Shown here: positions 44,908-53,077 of the stretch, piece by piece
Numbering within the stretch: the first letter of the stretch is position 1
Layout: every line of letters begins with the position of its first letter
DNA from: Prolixibacteraceae bacterium
GTDB lineage: Bacteria; Bacteroidota; Bacteroidia; Bacteroidales; Prolixibacteraceae
Length of the DNA stretch: 64,000 nucleotides
NCBI GenBank assembly: GCA_030602265.1
Contig: JAUWAB010000001.1
Span: 62,001 to 126,000, forward strand
Reading direction: 5' to 3'
Notes under the pieces: model-generated
What the model was told of the DNA's origin: nothing
Databases searched by the model: none
What the model saw: the letters and a program-made list of their open reading frames with translations, nothing else
Position numbers and translations under genes: made by a program

Positions 44908-46416
44908 TTAAAAATGAAGAATTTGAGGTGATTTTTTCCATCGGCTGTGGGCCGGTTGAAATTCCCTGATATTGGAATAAACCTTGGAAAGCCTTTCCAG
45001 GTAATCGATATAAGCTGTAATAATGGCCATATCTTCAATTTCCTTTCCTACTTCTATTTCCTGTGTAAGACTATCCCTGTTCTTCTCAATAAAATGAGTA
45101 TCATACTTACCTTCTGCAAAGTCTTTGGTTTCCATAATACGTTCAAGAAACTTGATGGAAGTCTTCACACCGGTAATCTTATATTCATACAAAGCCCTTC
45201 TCATCCTTTGAATAGCAATCTCCCTGGTTTTTCCCCAGACGATCAGTTTCGAGATCATGGAGTCATAATAGATCGGGATATCATAGCCTTCATAAACATA
45301 TCCGTCAATCCGGATTCCCAGTCCGGATGGTTCCTTGATCTTATGGACCTTTCCGGGCGCCGGCATAAAGTTATTGTCGGGATCTTCGGCATTGATACGG
45401 CATTCAATGGCATGACCGCGCTGAACCAGTTCGTCCTGCGTAAAAGCCAGCTGCATACCCTCGGCGATCTGGATTTGTTGCTTTACCAGGTCGACTCCCG
45501 TAACACGCTCAGTGATGGGATGTTCCACCTGAAGACGGGTATTCATCTCAAGGAAATAGTAGTTCAGGTCATTGTCGACCAGAAATTCGATGGTACCTGC
45601 GCCCAGGTAATTTACAGCCTTCGCAGCTGCTACAGCTGTGTCGCCCATCAACTTACGCAGTTCGGGGGTCATCAGCGGAGAGGGCGTTTCCTCAATCATC
45701 TTCTGATGGCGCCTCTGCACCGAACATTCCCTTTCGAAAAGGTGTACCGCGTTGCCGTGGCTGTCCATCAGGATCTGGAATTCAATATGATGCGGAGAGG
45801 TTATGTATTTTTCTACGTAGACAGAATCATCCCCGAATGCAGCCATTGCTTCCGAGCGTGCGGCCCTCAATGACTGTTCAATGTCTTCTTCCCTGGATAC
45901 AAGCCTCATACCTTTTCCACCACCACCGGCAGCGGCTTTTATCATGACAGGCAATCCTATCTGGTGAATGACTTCCAGAGCTTCCTTTTCATCGGAAATA
46001 CTGCCTTCAGTTCCAGGAACAACAGGAATTCCGGCAAGCAGCATGGCTTCACGAGCCTTGATTTTATCACCCATTATAAGCATAACTTCAGGAGAGGGTC
46101 CAATGAAAATGATTCCCTCTTCCCTGCAACGCCTTGCAAAAGCCGGGTTTTCCGATAAAAATCCATATCCCGGATGGATAGCATCAGAATTGCTTTTTTT
46201 GGCAGCCTCAATGATTCTTTCAATATTGAGATAGCTCGATGAGGAGGGAGCCTCTCCGATGTAATATGCCTCGTGGGCATACCTCACATGCAGTGAGGTG
46301 CGGTCGGCTTCAGAATAAACCGCAACTGTCCGGATTTCCATCTCGCGACAGGTACGCATAACCCGGATGGCAATTTCACCCCGGTTAGCAACAAGAACCT
46401 TCTTAATTTGCTTCAT
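44908..46416 (-). CDS. Biotin carboxylase subunit of the acyl-CoA carboxylase
   Basis: This subunit carboxylates biotin using ATP and bicarbonate. The 502-residue protein has VLVANRGEIAIRVMRTCREM at the N-terminus, an ATP-grasp with MIKAAAGGGGKGMRLVS, EKYITSPHHIEFQIL, ERECSVQRRHQKMIEE and EMNTRLQVEHPITE, and the biotin-carboxylase C-terminal domain. The tail after about residue 445 is longer than in AccC, as in propionyl-CoA type subunits. The frame's first start is TTG at 46422, but the ATG at 46416 begins MKQIKKVLVANRG and is preferred. Confidence 0.93.
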   Translation of the reverse strand: MKQIKKVLVANRGEIAIRVMRTCREMEIRTVAVYSEADRTSLHVRYAHEAYYIGEAPSSSSYLNIERIIEAAKKSNSDAIHPGYGFLSENPAFARRCREEGIIFIGPSPEVMLIMGDKIKAREAMLLAGIPVVPGTEGSISDEKEALEVIHQIGLPVMIKAAAGGGGKGMRLVSREEDIEQSLRAARSEAMAAFGDDSVYVEKYITSPHHIEFQILMDSHGNAVHLFERECSVQRRHQKMIEETPSPLMTPELRKLMGDTAVAAAKAVNYLGAGTIEFLVDNDLNYYFLEMNTRLQVEHPITERVTGVDLVKQQIQIAEGMQLAFTQDELVQRGHAIECRINAEDPDNNFMPAPGKVHKIKEPSGLGIRIDGYVYEGYDIPIYYDSMISKLIVWGKTREIAIQRMRRALYEYKITGVKTSIKFLERIMETKDFAEGKYDTHFIEKNRDSLTQEIEVGKEIEDMAIITAYIDYLERLSKVYSNIREFQPAHSRWKKSPQILHF

Positions 46417-46600
46417 TAACAATATCAGATTTTTTGTTTTGTTGTACTTACAAACTGTGAAAATAGAAAATTGTTTAAAAGATATGTGGATATCTTAATT
46501 TTATTCTGGAATACCTATTGAAAATCAAAACTATGGAAAAATATTTAATTACAAACTTTCATTTTTTTTGAACTGACAGTTTCAAGGTTTGAAATTTTAA

Positions 46601-46608
46601 TACATTTG
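46601..46608 (+). promoter_or_regulatory. -7 box for the DUF5916 gene at 46629
   Basis: TACATTTG matches TAnnTTTG, 20 bases before the ATG. The -33 region is weak. Confidence 0.5.
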
Positions 46609-46628
46609 AGACGTGAAAATTCCTGATC

Positions 46629-49247
46629 ATGAGACTAAACTTATTATTTCTATTTATTATAATTTTCCTGACATACGGCACAACCTCCGGCCAGGAGATG
46701 AATTACAAATTATCTACCGATTCACTGGTAAATTTTCATGCCAGCAACAAAAGGATTTACACCACACAGAGAATACAGGAAAGACCAAGAATAGACGGAA
46801 AACTTGATGATATATGCTGGAAACAAGAAGGTTACTGGGATGGTGAATTTATTCAGCAGCAGCCGGTACAGGGAAGAACGCCGTCGCAGAAGACCATGAT
46901 AAATATATTGTACGATGAGGATAACCTTTATGTTGCGATAAAGTGTTACGATAGTGAACCGGATAAAATCAGCCCGATATTGGGGCGCCGTGACGATTTC
47001 ACTTCAGGTGACGTTGCCGGTATTGCCCTCGATACTTATTATGATAAAACGACCGCCTTTGAATTTAACCTGACTGCAGCCGGACAAAAGATTGACCTGG
47101 TCCACCTTGGGGCTTATCAATGGGATACTAACTGGGATGCGGTCTGGGAAGGCAAAGTGCACATCGGCGATTCCCTCTGGACAGCTGAGATGCGCATACC
47201 ATTCAGCCAGCTCAGGTTCAGTGAAAAAGAGGAGCAGGTCTGGGGAATGCATGTCTGGCGTTGGATTGACCGGCTGGATGAAGAATCACAATGGAAGCTG
47301 ATACCGGTCGATGCACCGGCAATGGTCTATATATTTGGCGAATTGCATGGCATACGGGATATTAAACAGAAAAGGCGTGCCGAAATTATGCCGTTTGTTG
47401 CGGCCCGGCATTTTTCCGGCGGGCTGAAAAGTGAGCGGTTCGGATATGGTATAGACGGAAAAATTGGCATCAGTTCCAATTTTACTATAGATTTCACTGT
47501 TTTACCGGATTTCGGGCAAGTTGAGGCTGATCCTTCGGAACTGAACCTTACCTCTTACGAAGTCTTTTACGATGAAAAAAGACCCTTCTTTCTGGAAGGC
47601 AATTCCATTCTGGATTACAGTGCCGGCAGCGATATGCTTTTCTACTCACGCCGGATCGGCCACGCGCCCTCCTATACCCCTTCGGCAGGAGCCCACGAAG
47701 ATATCCTGATGCCAGCAGGAACTACTATTCTGAACGCACTGAAACTGACCGGAAAGAACAGTAAAGGCCTTTCAATGGGGATCATTAACAGCATGACATC
47801 CAGGGAATTTGCTGAAATATCTGACGGGAACAACATCAGGAAAGAACTGGTCGAACCATTTACCAATTATTTTATCGGCAGGGTCAAACAGGACCTCAAC
47901 AATTCGAACACCATTATTGGGGGCATATTAACATCGACCACACGGTCCATTGGCTCCGAAAACCTCAGATTTCTTCCTGAAACTGCCCATACCGCGGGAT
48001 TTGACCTGTTGCATAACTGGCATGACCGGAAGTATTTTGTGGAACTGAAGTCCTTCTACTCCAACCTGCAGGGCAGCACAGAGGCGATATCAGCTCTGCA
48101 AACCTCCAACAGGCACCTGTTCCAGCGAGTGGATGCCGAACACCTCGAATTCGACCCAAACCGAACCATGCTTGATGGTTGGGGCGGTTTGCTCAGGGGA
48201 GGCAAACAAAGCGGAAAATTCAGGATAAACGCGTCTCTGAGCTGGCGCTCTCCGGGAGTTGACCTGAATGATCTGGGCTACCTCCGCGACGCCGACCTGA
48301 TCAGCCAGCGGATTAACCTCCGGTATCAGGTCAACCAGCCCAAAGGAATAGTACGCAACTATTATATTACCCTCGAAGAGAGGAATGACTGGAGCTTTGG
48401 CGGGGAAAACCTGAATACCAACCTCAACCTGCATGGATATCTTAAGTTCAGCAACCTTTGGTCGGTCCACCTTGATGCAGTCAGGAATCTTGGAAAAACA
48501 GATACCCGGCAGTTGCGGGGTGGCCCATCACTGCGTATTGATCCCTTTTCAATCGGGGAAATATTCCTGCAGACCAACAGCGCCAGTAAGCTGTTTTTTG
48601 GACTGGGAGCCGATAAGAAATGGGTAGATGACCAATTAGGGGGATCGATCGATTATACTCTGCACATACAGTGGAAAATCAGTAACCGGTTTAACCTTAC
48701 GTTGCGTAACTATTATGAGAAGCTTACCGATAATAACCAGTACATTACCAGGAGAGCCTTAAACAATGAAACCAGGTACCTGACCGGAAAACTGCAAAGA
48801 AAAACGGCCTATTCGGTTATAAGGGCTGAGTTTTTTGCCACGCCGGAACTCTCTTTCCAGTTGTACGGCAGCCCCTATGCTTCAGTGGGAAAGTTTGTCA
48901 GAATCAATAAAGTAAACCAAAGCCTCTCAATTGATCCGGACTTGCGTTATCAGCCGCTCACTATCCTCTCCGGATCAGACGGAAGATTATTTATTGATGA
49001 ATCCAACAACGGAATGGCTGATTATTCCATCCCGGTTCCTGATTTCAATTTCAGGGAGTGGAGGTCGAACTTTGTGTTAAGGTGGGAATATAAGGCCGGT
49101 TCAACCTTATATCTTGTCTGGACACAAAACCGCTCCTCCTACGAAAGTATATATGAACCAAAGCTGTTTAAAAGCTTTGAAAGTATTCCCAAAATTAAGG
49201 CAGAGAACGCTTTTATGCTGAAATTCAGTTATTGGTTCACACTATAG
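46629..49247 (+). CDS. DUF5916 outer-membrane protein with CBM9-like N-terminal domain (second copy)
   Basis: An 872-residue paralogue of the protein at 35561-37711. After the signal peptide (MRLNLLFLFIIIFLTYGTTSGQ) comes a CBM9-like domain (RPRIDGKLDDICWKQEGYWDGEF, NILYDEDNLYVAIKCYDSEPD). The DUF5916 region then starts at RRAEIMPFVAARH, with FTVLPDFGQVEADPSELNLTSYEVFYDEKRPFFLEG. The C-terminus NAFMLKFSYWFTL looks like a terminal beta-barrel strand. It has its own promoter and is divergent from the carboxylase operon. The function is not known; the fold suggests an outer-membrane carbohydrate-linked barrel. Confidence 0.85.
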   Translation: MRLNLLFLFIIIFLTYGTTSGQEMNYKLSTDSLVNFHASNKRIYTTQRIQERPRIDGKLDDICWKQEGYWDGEFIQQQPVQGRTPSQKTMINILYDEDNLYVAIKCYDSEPDKISPILGRRDDFTSGDVAGIALDTYYDKTTAFEFNLTAAGQKIDLVHLGAYQWDTNWDAVWEGKVHIGDSLWTAEMRIPFSQLRFSEKEEQVWGMHVWRWIDRLDEESQWKLIPVDAPAMVYIFGELHGIRDIKQKRRAEIMPFVAARHFSGGLKSERFGYGIDGKIGISSNFTIDFTVLPDFGQVEADPSELNLTSYEVFYDEKRPFFLEGNSILDYSAGSDMLFYSRRIGHAPSYTPSAGAHEDILMPAGTTILNALKLTGKNSKGLSMGIINSMTSREFAEISDGNNIRKELVEPFTNYFIGRVKQDLNNSNTIIGGILTSTTRSIGSENLRFLPETAHTAGFDLLHNWHDRKYFVELKSFYSNLQGSTEAISALQTSNRHLFQRVDAEHLEFDPNRTMLDGWGGLLRGGKQSGKFRINASLSWRSPGVDLNDLGYLRDADLISQRINLRYQVNQPKGIVRNYYITLEERNDWSFGGENLNTNLNLHGYLKFSNLWSVHLDAVRNLGKTDTRQLRGGPSLRIDPFSIGEIFLQTNSASKLFFGLGADKKWVDDQLGGSIDYTLHIQWKISNRFNLTLRNYYEKLTDNNQYITRRALNNETRYLTGKLQRKTAYSVIRAEFFATPELSFQLYGSPYASVGKFVRINKVNQSLSIDPDLRYQPLTILSGSDGRLFIDESNNGMADYSIPVPDFNFREWRSNFVLRWEYKAGSTLYLVWTQNRSSYESIYEPKLFKSFESIPKIKAENAFMLKFSYWFTL

Positions 49248-49257
49248 CAAAGGTTAC

Positions 49258-49265
49258 TATCTTTG
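49258..49265 (+). promoter_or_regulatory. -7 box close to the MATE start
   Basis: TATCTTTG ends only 6 bases before the MATE ATG at 49272, leaving little room for a 5' leader. A TTGG at 49232-49235 could be a -33 element, with a 22-base spacer. Confidence 0.5.
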
Positions 49266-49271
49266 CACCCC

Positions 49272-50609
49272 ATGAGATTTTCGGATTATTTCCCATATTA
49301 CAAAAGGAATCTGATTCTTGCCTATCCGGTCATCCTGTCGCAATTAGGACAGGTTTCCGTTTCCCTTATTGATAATGCCATGGTAGGGAGGGTCGGTACG
49401 GTAGAATTAGCTGCTGCTGCATTTGCCAATAACATTTTCATGATTGGCATGATATTCGGCATGGGAATTACCTTCGGACTTACGCCCCTTACAGGACAAA
49501 CTTATGGCAAAGGTGAACTCAGGCAGGCCACCAGATGGTTAAAAAACGGTATTCTGACCTACCAGATCGCGGCCGTGGTACTTACCCTGATCATGGTGGG
49601 GGTCTACTTTCTGCTGCCCTACCTTGGCCAGACCGACGAAGTGCTTCAGGCATCCAGGCCATATTACCTCTGGCTTTGCGCTTCGATGATCCCTTTTATT
49701 GCCTTCTTTACTTTCAAGCAATTTTTCGAAGGGATCGGGAATACCAGGATAGCCATGAAAATTACGCTGACAGCAAACCTGATCAACGTCCTCTTCAACT
49801 ACCTGTTTATATACGGAAAATTCGGATTCCCTGAAATGGGGCTTACAGGCGCGGGAGTTGGCACATTCATTTCCAGGATTTCCATGCCGGTCTTATTCCT
49901 GATGGTTATCGCCCGGAACTGCCGTTATAAGAGATACCTGGTACTGGCCCATCATCAGGCAATAAGAATAAAAGATATCCTGAAAACCCTCAAAATCGGA
50001 ATTCCGATAGCGCTTCAACTAATCGTTGAGATGACCTCTTTTAGCGTTGGGGCGATAATGATGGGCTGGCTCGGCGAGGTACCCCTGGCAGCACACCAGG
50101 TGGCCATCGGGCTGGCGGCTACCACCTATATGATATCACTGGGAATTTCGTCGGCAGCAACCATCCGTGTCAGTCATCAGTTCGGGATCCGCGATTTTGC
50201 TGCCATGCGTAAAGCTGCAATGGCCTCATCGCATTTGGTACTGGTGTTCATGTCGCTTATGGGCCTGGCTTTCGTGGCATTAAGGCACCAGCTCCCCTAC
50301 TTGTTCACCATCGATGAGAGTGTAGTCATCATTGCCGCAGAATTGCTTATCGTGGCAGCGTTTTTCCAGGTATTCGACGGACTTCAGGTGGTTATGTTAG
50401 GTAACCTGCGGGGAATGGCAGACGTCAAGATGCCCATGGTGATTGCTTTTGTGGCTTATCTGGGTATCGGACTGCCAGCCAGCTGGTTTTTTGCTTTTCC
50501 ATTAAATGCCGGACCGGCAGGGATATGGTACGGTTTCCTTCTGGGATTGGGTGCAGCCGGAATTCTGTTTTTCAGGAGATTCAGGAGAAATCTTCGCTAT
50601 TACAAGTAA
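49272..50609 (+). CDS. MATE-family multidrug/organic cation efflux transporter
   Basis: A 445-residue membrane protein with about twelve helices in two MATE repeats. The first repeat starts RNLILAYPVILSQLGQVSVSLIDNAMVGRVG, with ELAAAAFANNIF and FGLTPLTGQTYGKGE. The second begins ILKTLKIGIPIALQLIVEMTSFSVGAIMMGWLGEVPLAAHQVAIG, the other hallmark. MATE proteins export drugs in exchange for Na+ or H+. The frame's earlier TTG (49263) adds three residues; the ATG at 49272 is preferred. The promoter box is very close, so the message may be leaderless. It converges on the P5CR-like gene. Confidence 0.9.
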   Translation: MRFSDYFPYYKRNLILAYPVILSQLGQVSVSLIDNAMVGRVGTVELAAAAFANNIFMIGMIFGMGITFGLTPLTGQTYGKGELRQATRWLKNGILTYQIAAVVLTLIMVGVYFLLPYLGQTDEVLQASRPYYLWLCASMIPFIAFFTFKQFFEGIGNTRIAMKITLTANLINVLFNYLFIYGKFGFPEMGLTGAGVGTFISRISMPVLFLMVIARNCRYKRYLVLAHHQAIRIKDILKTLKIGIPIALQLIVEMTSFSVGAIMMGWLGEVPLAAHQVAIGLAATTYMISLGISSAATIRVSHQFGIRDFAAMRKAAMASSHLVLVFMSLMGLAFVALRHQLPYLFTIDESVVIIAAELLIVAAFFQVFDGLQVVMLGNLRGMADVKMPMVIAFVAYLGIGLPASWFFAFPLNAGPAGIWYGFLLGLGAAGILFFRRFRRNLRYYK

Positions 50610-50616
50610 GTCAGAA

Positions 50617-51396
50617 TCAATCCCAAGACTTAATTTTCTGGTATAACTCCTTCAGCTTCTGATCATAAATCGCCTCAATCTCTTTTTCATGCTCTCCGAT
50701 TGGCTTTACCGGAATAAGGTTCATTACTTCCTCTGGCGACATCTGCGCATTATAGTAAGTTTCCAGGGCACCATACATAGACTGCAGTACAGCTTCGTTG
50801 GCATGCCGCTGATCGAGTCCTAATTCCTGTCCCAACTCGGCCAGTTTTTTCCACTGGAACCAGAAATAAGTTGGCGCCATGGCTGAAATGATGGCATAGG
50901 CTTCAAGTTCCTTTTCTTCCACTTCAAGGGAAGTACCCAGAAAATCAAGCATCTGAAGGATAATTTCCTTTTCGTCGCTTGGAAAATCGGGTTTGAACCA
51001 AATGGGATTATAGCCTTCGTTGATTATGGAGGTGGCATTCGGGATCATCCTGACCAGACGGGTTATCTGAGGAACTCTGGATAAAATCTTTTCACTGGAA
51101 ATTTTAGGGGCCAGCGAACCTAAAACGGTCTCAGAACTAACTATCGTGGCAATTTTCTCCAATGTCTCCATGATTACCGGCGGATGGAGGCAAAGAATTA
51201 CAATCTTCTTTGAAGCCGCTTCCTCAAGCGTACCAATGTGAATATCCGGAAAACGCTCTTTAAGCTTACCGGTTACTTCAGCATTTATATCGTAAACTGT
51301 AGCCTGAATAAGGTTAATTTTCTTATTGGCAAAAGCCTGAAGAAGGATTCTTGTTATCCTGCCGCCTCCGATAAAACCAATGGAAGGAGTTTTCAT
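50617..51396 (-). CDS. Pyrroline-5-carboxylate reductase-like NAD(P)-binding protein
   Basis: A 259-residue protein of the P5CR/F420-NADP-reductase fold. The Rossmann motif is SIGFIGGGRITRILLQAF. IVILCLHPPVIMETL, LGSLAPKISSEKIL and RMIPNATSIINEGYNP match the P5CR pattern. It differs from the ProC at 4408-5217: the C-terminal TPRG signature is absent and the last part (AYAIISAMAPTYFWFQWKKLAELGQELGLD) is unlike ProC. So it may serve a different imine or keto acid. It stands alone, with an ATG at 51396. Confidence 0.75.
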   Translation of the reverse strand: MKTPSIGFIGGGRITRILLQAFANKKINLIQATVYDINAEVTGKLKERFPDIHIGTLEEAASKKIVILCLHPPVIMETLEKIATIVSSETVLGSLAPKISSEKILSRVPQITRLVRMIPNATSIINEGYNPIWFKPDFPSDEKEIILQMLDFLGTSLEVEEKELEAYAIISAMAPTYFWFQWKKLAELGQELGLDQRHANEAVLQSMYGALETYYNAQMSPEEVMNLIPVKPIGEHEKEIEAIYDQKLKELYQKIKSWD

Positions 51397-51495
51397 ATCA
51401 AATAATTTTGGTCAGTCGTAAATAATGGAATGTTTCAGCACTTTCGGCTAAAACCGGAACAAGATAACAAAATAGTTTGAAAATGACAACCTACC

Positions 51496-51518
51496 TTTTT
51501 ACTGTTTTACAGTAAAAA
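51496..51518. terminator. AT-rich hairpin between the thioredoxin-like and P5CR-like genes
   Basis: TTTTTACTG (51496-51504) pairs with CAGTAAAAA (51510-51518) over a 5-base loop. It lies downstream of the minus-strand gene ending at 51556 and could end its transcript. Confidence 0.4.
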
Positions 51519-51555
51519 TGCCCTGCCCGGAGAATATCTCTGTCGAAAAGAAAGA

Positions 51556-51936
51556 CTACTTAAGCGATTCTACGGTATCCCTGATTTTTTCCTTCAGTTT
51601 CTCAGGCCTTCTCACGGCATTCATAAAGGCATCCGCGGTGATATCTACTTTTTTATCTCCTTTTATAAAAAAAAGTGATTGCCCCTCAATTTTATATTTG
51701 TCAACCAGAGCTTTGTTCTTCTTATCTTCAAATTCCAGCGATTTCAGGACAATCCTGTCGCCATACAATTCCTTCAATGATTCTTTGGTAACTTTTTCAA
51801 CCGTATTACAAGTCATACACCGACGGGTATTGTGAAAATAATAGGCCTCTATGCCCTTTATGTCGCTCTTTTCCTGTGCAACAGCAGCAAAAAACGGAAC
51901 CAAAAAAAACATGGCAAAAAATAAAATCTTTTTCAT
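51556..51936 (-). CDS. Exported thioredoxin-like protein with CMTC motif
   Basis: A 126-residue protein. The signal peptide MKKILFFAMFFLVPFFAAVAQ is followed by a short domain with YFHNTRRCMTCNTVEKVTKESL; Cys40 and Cys43 form a CxxC redox pair. FEDKKNKALVDKYKIEGQSLFFIKGDKKVDI resembles the thioredoxin fold's second half, with a QSLF strand where a cis-Pro would be expected. It lies 38 bases after the small thioredoxin-like gene and is probably on the same transcript. A role in periplasmic disulfide or metal chemistry is inferred. Confidence 0.7.
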   Translation of the reverse strand: MKKILFFAMFFLVPFFAAVAQEKSDIKGIEAYYFHNTRRCMTCNTVEKVTKESLKELYGDRIVLKSLEFEDKKNKALVDKYKIEGQSLFFIKGDKKVDITADAFMNAVRRPEKLKEKIRDTVESLK

Positions 51937-51974
51937 ATCCTGTGATTTTTGAAAATTTGCGTCAGCCTGAATAA

Positions 51975-52208
51975 TCAGATTCCAATTAATTTCCTGAGTT
52001 CATCAACAGAGGGTACCCTGCCTTTAACAACTACTTTTCCGTCAATAATCAATGCAGGTGTAGCCATTACGCCGTAACTTATAATTTCCATTATATCATC
52101 CACTTTTATTATGGTGGCATCTATACCCGCCTTTTCTACTGTTTCCCGGGTCAACTTCTCAAGGTTCGCACATTTGGAGCAACCTGTTCCCAAAACTTTG
52201 ATCTCCAT
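51975..52208 (-). CDS. Small thioredoxin-like protein of the TM0996/MTH895 family
   Basis: A 77-residue cytoplasmic protein with MEIKVLGTGCSKCANLEKLTRETVEKAG, where Cys10 and Cys13 form the active CxxC. GVMATPALIIDGKVVVKGRVPSVDELRKLI is the typical second half with the cis-Pro of ATPAL. In other genomes it is often beside ArsR regulators, permeases and arsenic genes. Here it sits just after the 38-base palindrome and ArsR gene. The leader from the promoter in the palindrome would be about 25 bases. Confidence 0.9.
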   Translation of the reverse strand: MEIKVLGTGCSKCANLEKLTRETVEKAGIDATIIKVDDIMEIISYGVMATPALIIDGKVVVKGRVPSVDELRKLIGI

Positions 52209-52212
52209 ATAG

Positions 52213-52250
52213 CTTTATCTTTGTTCGTAATATTACGAACAAAGATAAAG
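52213..52250. promoter_or_regulatory. Perfect 38-base palindrome with face-to-face promoter boxes (likely ArsR operator)
   Basis: CTTTATCTTTGTTCGTAAT (52213-52231) is followed by its exact reverse complement (52232-52250). TATCTTTG, a -7 box, occurs at 52216-52223 on plus and 52240-52247 on minus. The inner dyad TTCGTAATATTACGAA (52224-52239) would cover both start sites. The minus promoter drives the small thioredoxin-like gene; the plus one would run antisense to the ArsR gene. Confidence 0.75.
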
Positions 52251-52258
52251 AAAAATCG

Positions 52259-52552
52259 TTATCCCAGAATATCCTGCATTAATTTCTTTGCTTGCTGCCA
52301 GTTTTCCCGGTTTATACAATACCTGATCCGGGGCGCCTCGGTTTCTCCCTGGATGAGGCCTGCCTTTTTGAGTTCCTTCAGGTGCTGCGAAAGTGTAGAC
52401 TTGGCAATGGGTAATATTTCAGACAGGTCACCACTGTAACAACAGGCCTGCTGGTCGAGGTATTTCAAAATGAATATCCTGACCGGATGGCCGAGCGCCC
52501 TGGCAAACCGGGCGGCCTGTTTATGTTCCTGCGTGATGATCTCGCTCTTCAA
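52259..52552 (-). CDS. ArsR/SmtB-family transcriptional regulator
   Basis: A 97-residue winged-helix regulator (LGHPVRIFILKYL, LSEILPIAKSTLSQHLKELKKAGLIQG). The usual ELCVCDL metal box is replaced by DQQACCYSGDL, with adjacent Cys37-Cys38, and Cys79 lies in the wing. Two cysteines side by side could sense arsenite, another thiophilic metal, or redox state; which is unknown. It lies 2 bases after tlpA, in an operon with purC, and 9 bases beyond its end is the palindrome controlling the next genes. Its own expression therefore comes from upstream. Confidence 0.9.
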   Translation of the reverse strand: MKSEIITQEHKQAARFARALGHPVRIFILKYLDQQACCYSGDLSEILPIAKSTLSQHLKELKKAGLIQGETEAPRIRYCINRENWQQAKKLMQDILG

Positions 52553-52554
52553 AA

Positions 52555-53073
52555 TTACCGTTTTAACTGTTTTTCGATTTCAGCTTTCATTTTGGCAAAA
52601 TCTGCATCATTAAAACCCACTGATGAATAGACAATCTTTCCGGACTTATCGATTACGAAGTTCCTGGGAATATTCTGTGCAGCATACAAAGAAAAGATCT
52701 TTCTCTCCTGATCAGGGTAGAAGGGCATAGTGAATTTCTGGTCACTTCTGAACTTATTGACGGTAGCCCAATCGTGTTCCCTGCCGAAGATCAGCAGTTC
52801 AAACTGACGGTTATCCTTGTGTTTCTGGTAAATATCTTTTTCCACATGTGGCAGCTCAGCCCTGCATGGCCCACACCAGGTTGCAAAGAAAGTAATCAGG
52901 ACTACCTTACCTTTGTAATCAGACAACTTCTTGAATTCTCCCGGCTTAACCTCAAAGCTGAAGTCTGGGGCAGTGCCGTTCAGTTTGGCCAGGGTAAATT
53001 CGTCCTGAGCAAAGGAATTCAATGAATAAAGGATGGCTACCAGCAGGGAAAGGGTTTTCAGCATATTCTTCAT
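52555..53073 (-). CDS. TlpA-family thiol-disulfide oxidoreductase
   Basis: A 172-residue exported thioredoxin-fold protein. The signal peptide (MKNMLKTLSLLVAILYSLNSFAQ) is followed by the TlpA/ResA domain: APDFSFEVKPGEFKKLSDYKGKVVLITFFATWCGPCRAELPHVE, with active Cys67 and Cys70 (WCGPC). The cis-Pro is in IPRNFVIDKSGKIV. Such proteins reduce periplasmic disulfides or act in cytochrome c maturation. I chose the ATG at 53073 to begin the signal peptide; an earlier in-frame start would overlap purC. Lies 4 bases after the purC stop. Confidence 0.9.
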   Translation of the reverse strand: MKNMLKTLSLLVAILYSLNSFAQDEFTLAKLNGTAPDFSFEVKPGEFKKLSDYKGKVVLITFFATWCGPCRAELPHVEKDIYQKHKDNRQFELLIFGREHDWATVNKFRSDQKFTMPFYPDQERKIFSLYAAQNIPRNFVIDKSGKIVYSSVGFNDADFAKMKAEIEKQLKR

Positions 53074-53077
53074 AGGA

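Noticed and set aside
44947-45873. Plus-strand 308-residue open frame
   Set aside because: It is antisense to the biotin carboxylase, whose motifs are unmistakable; no independent features.
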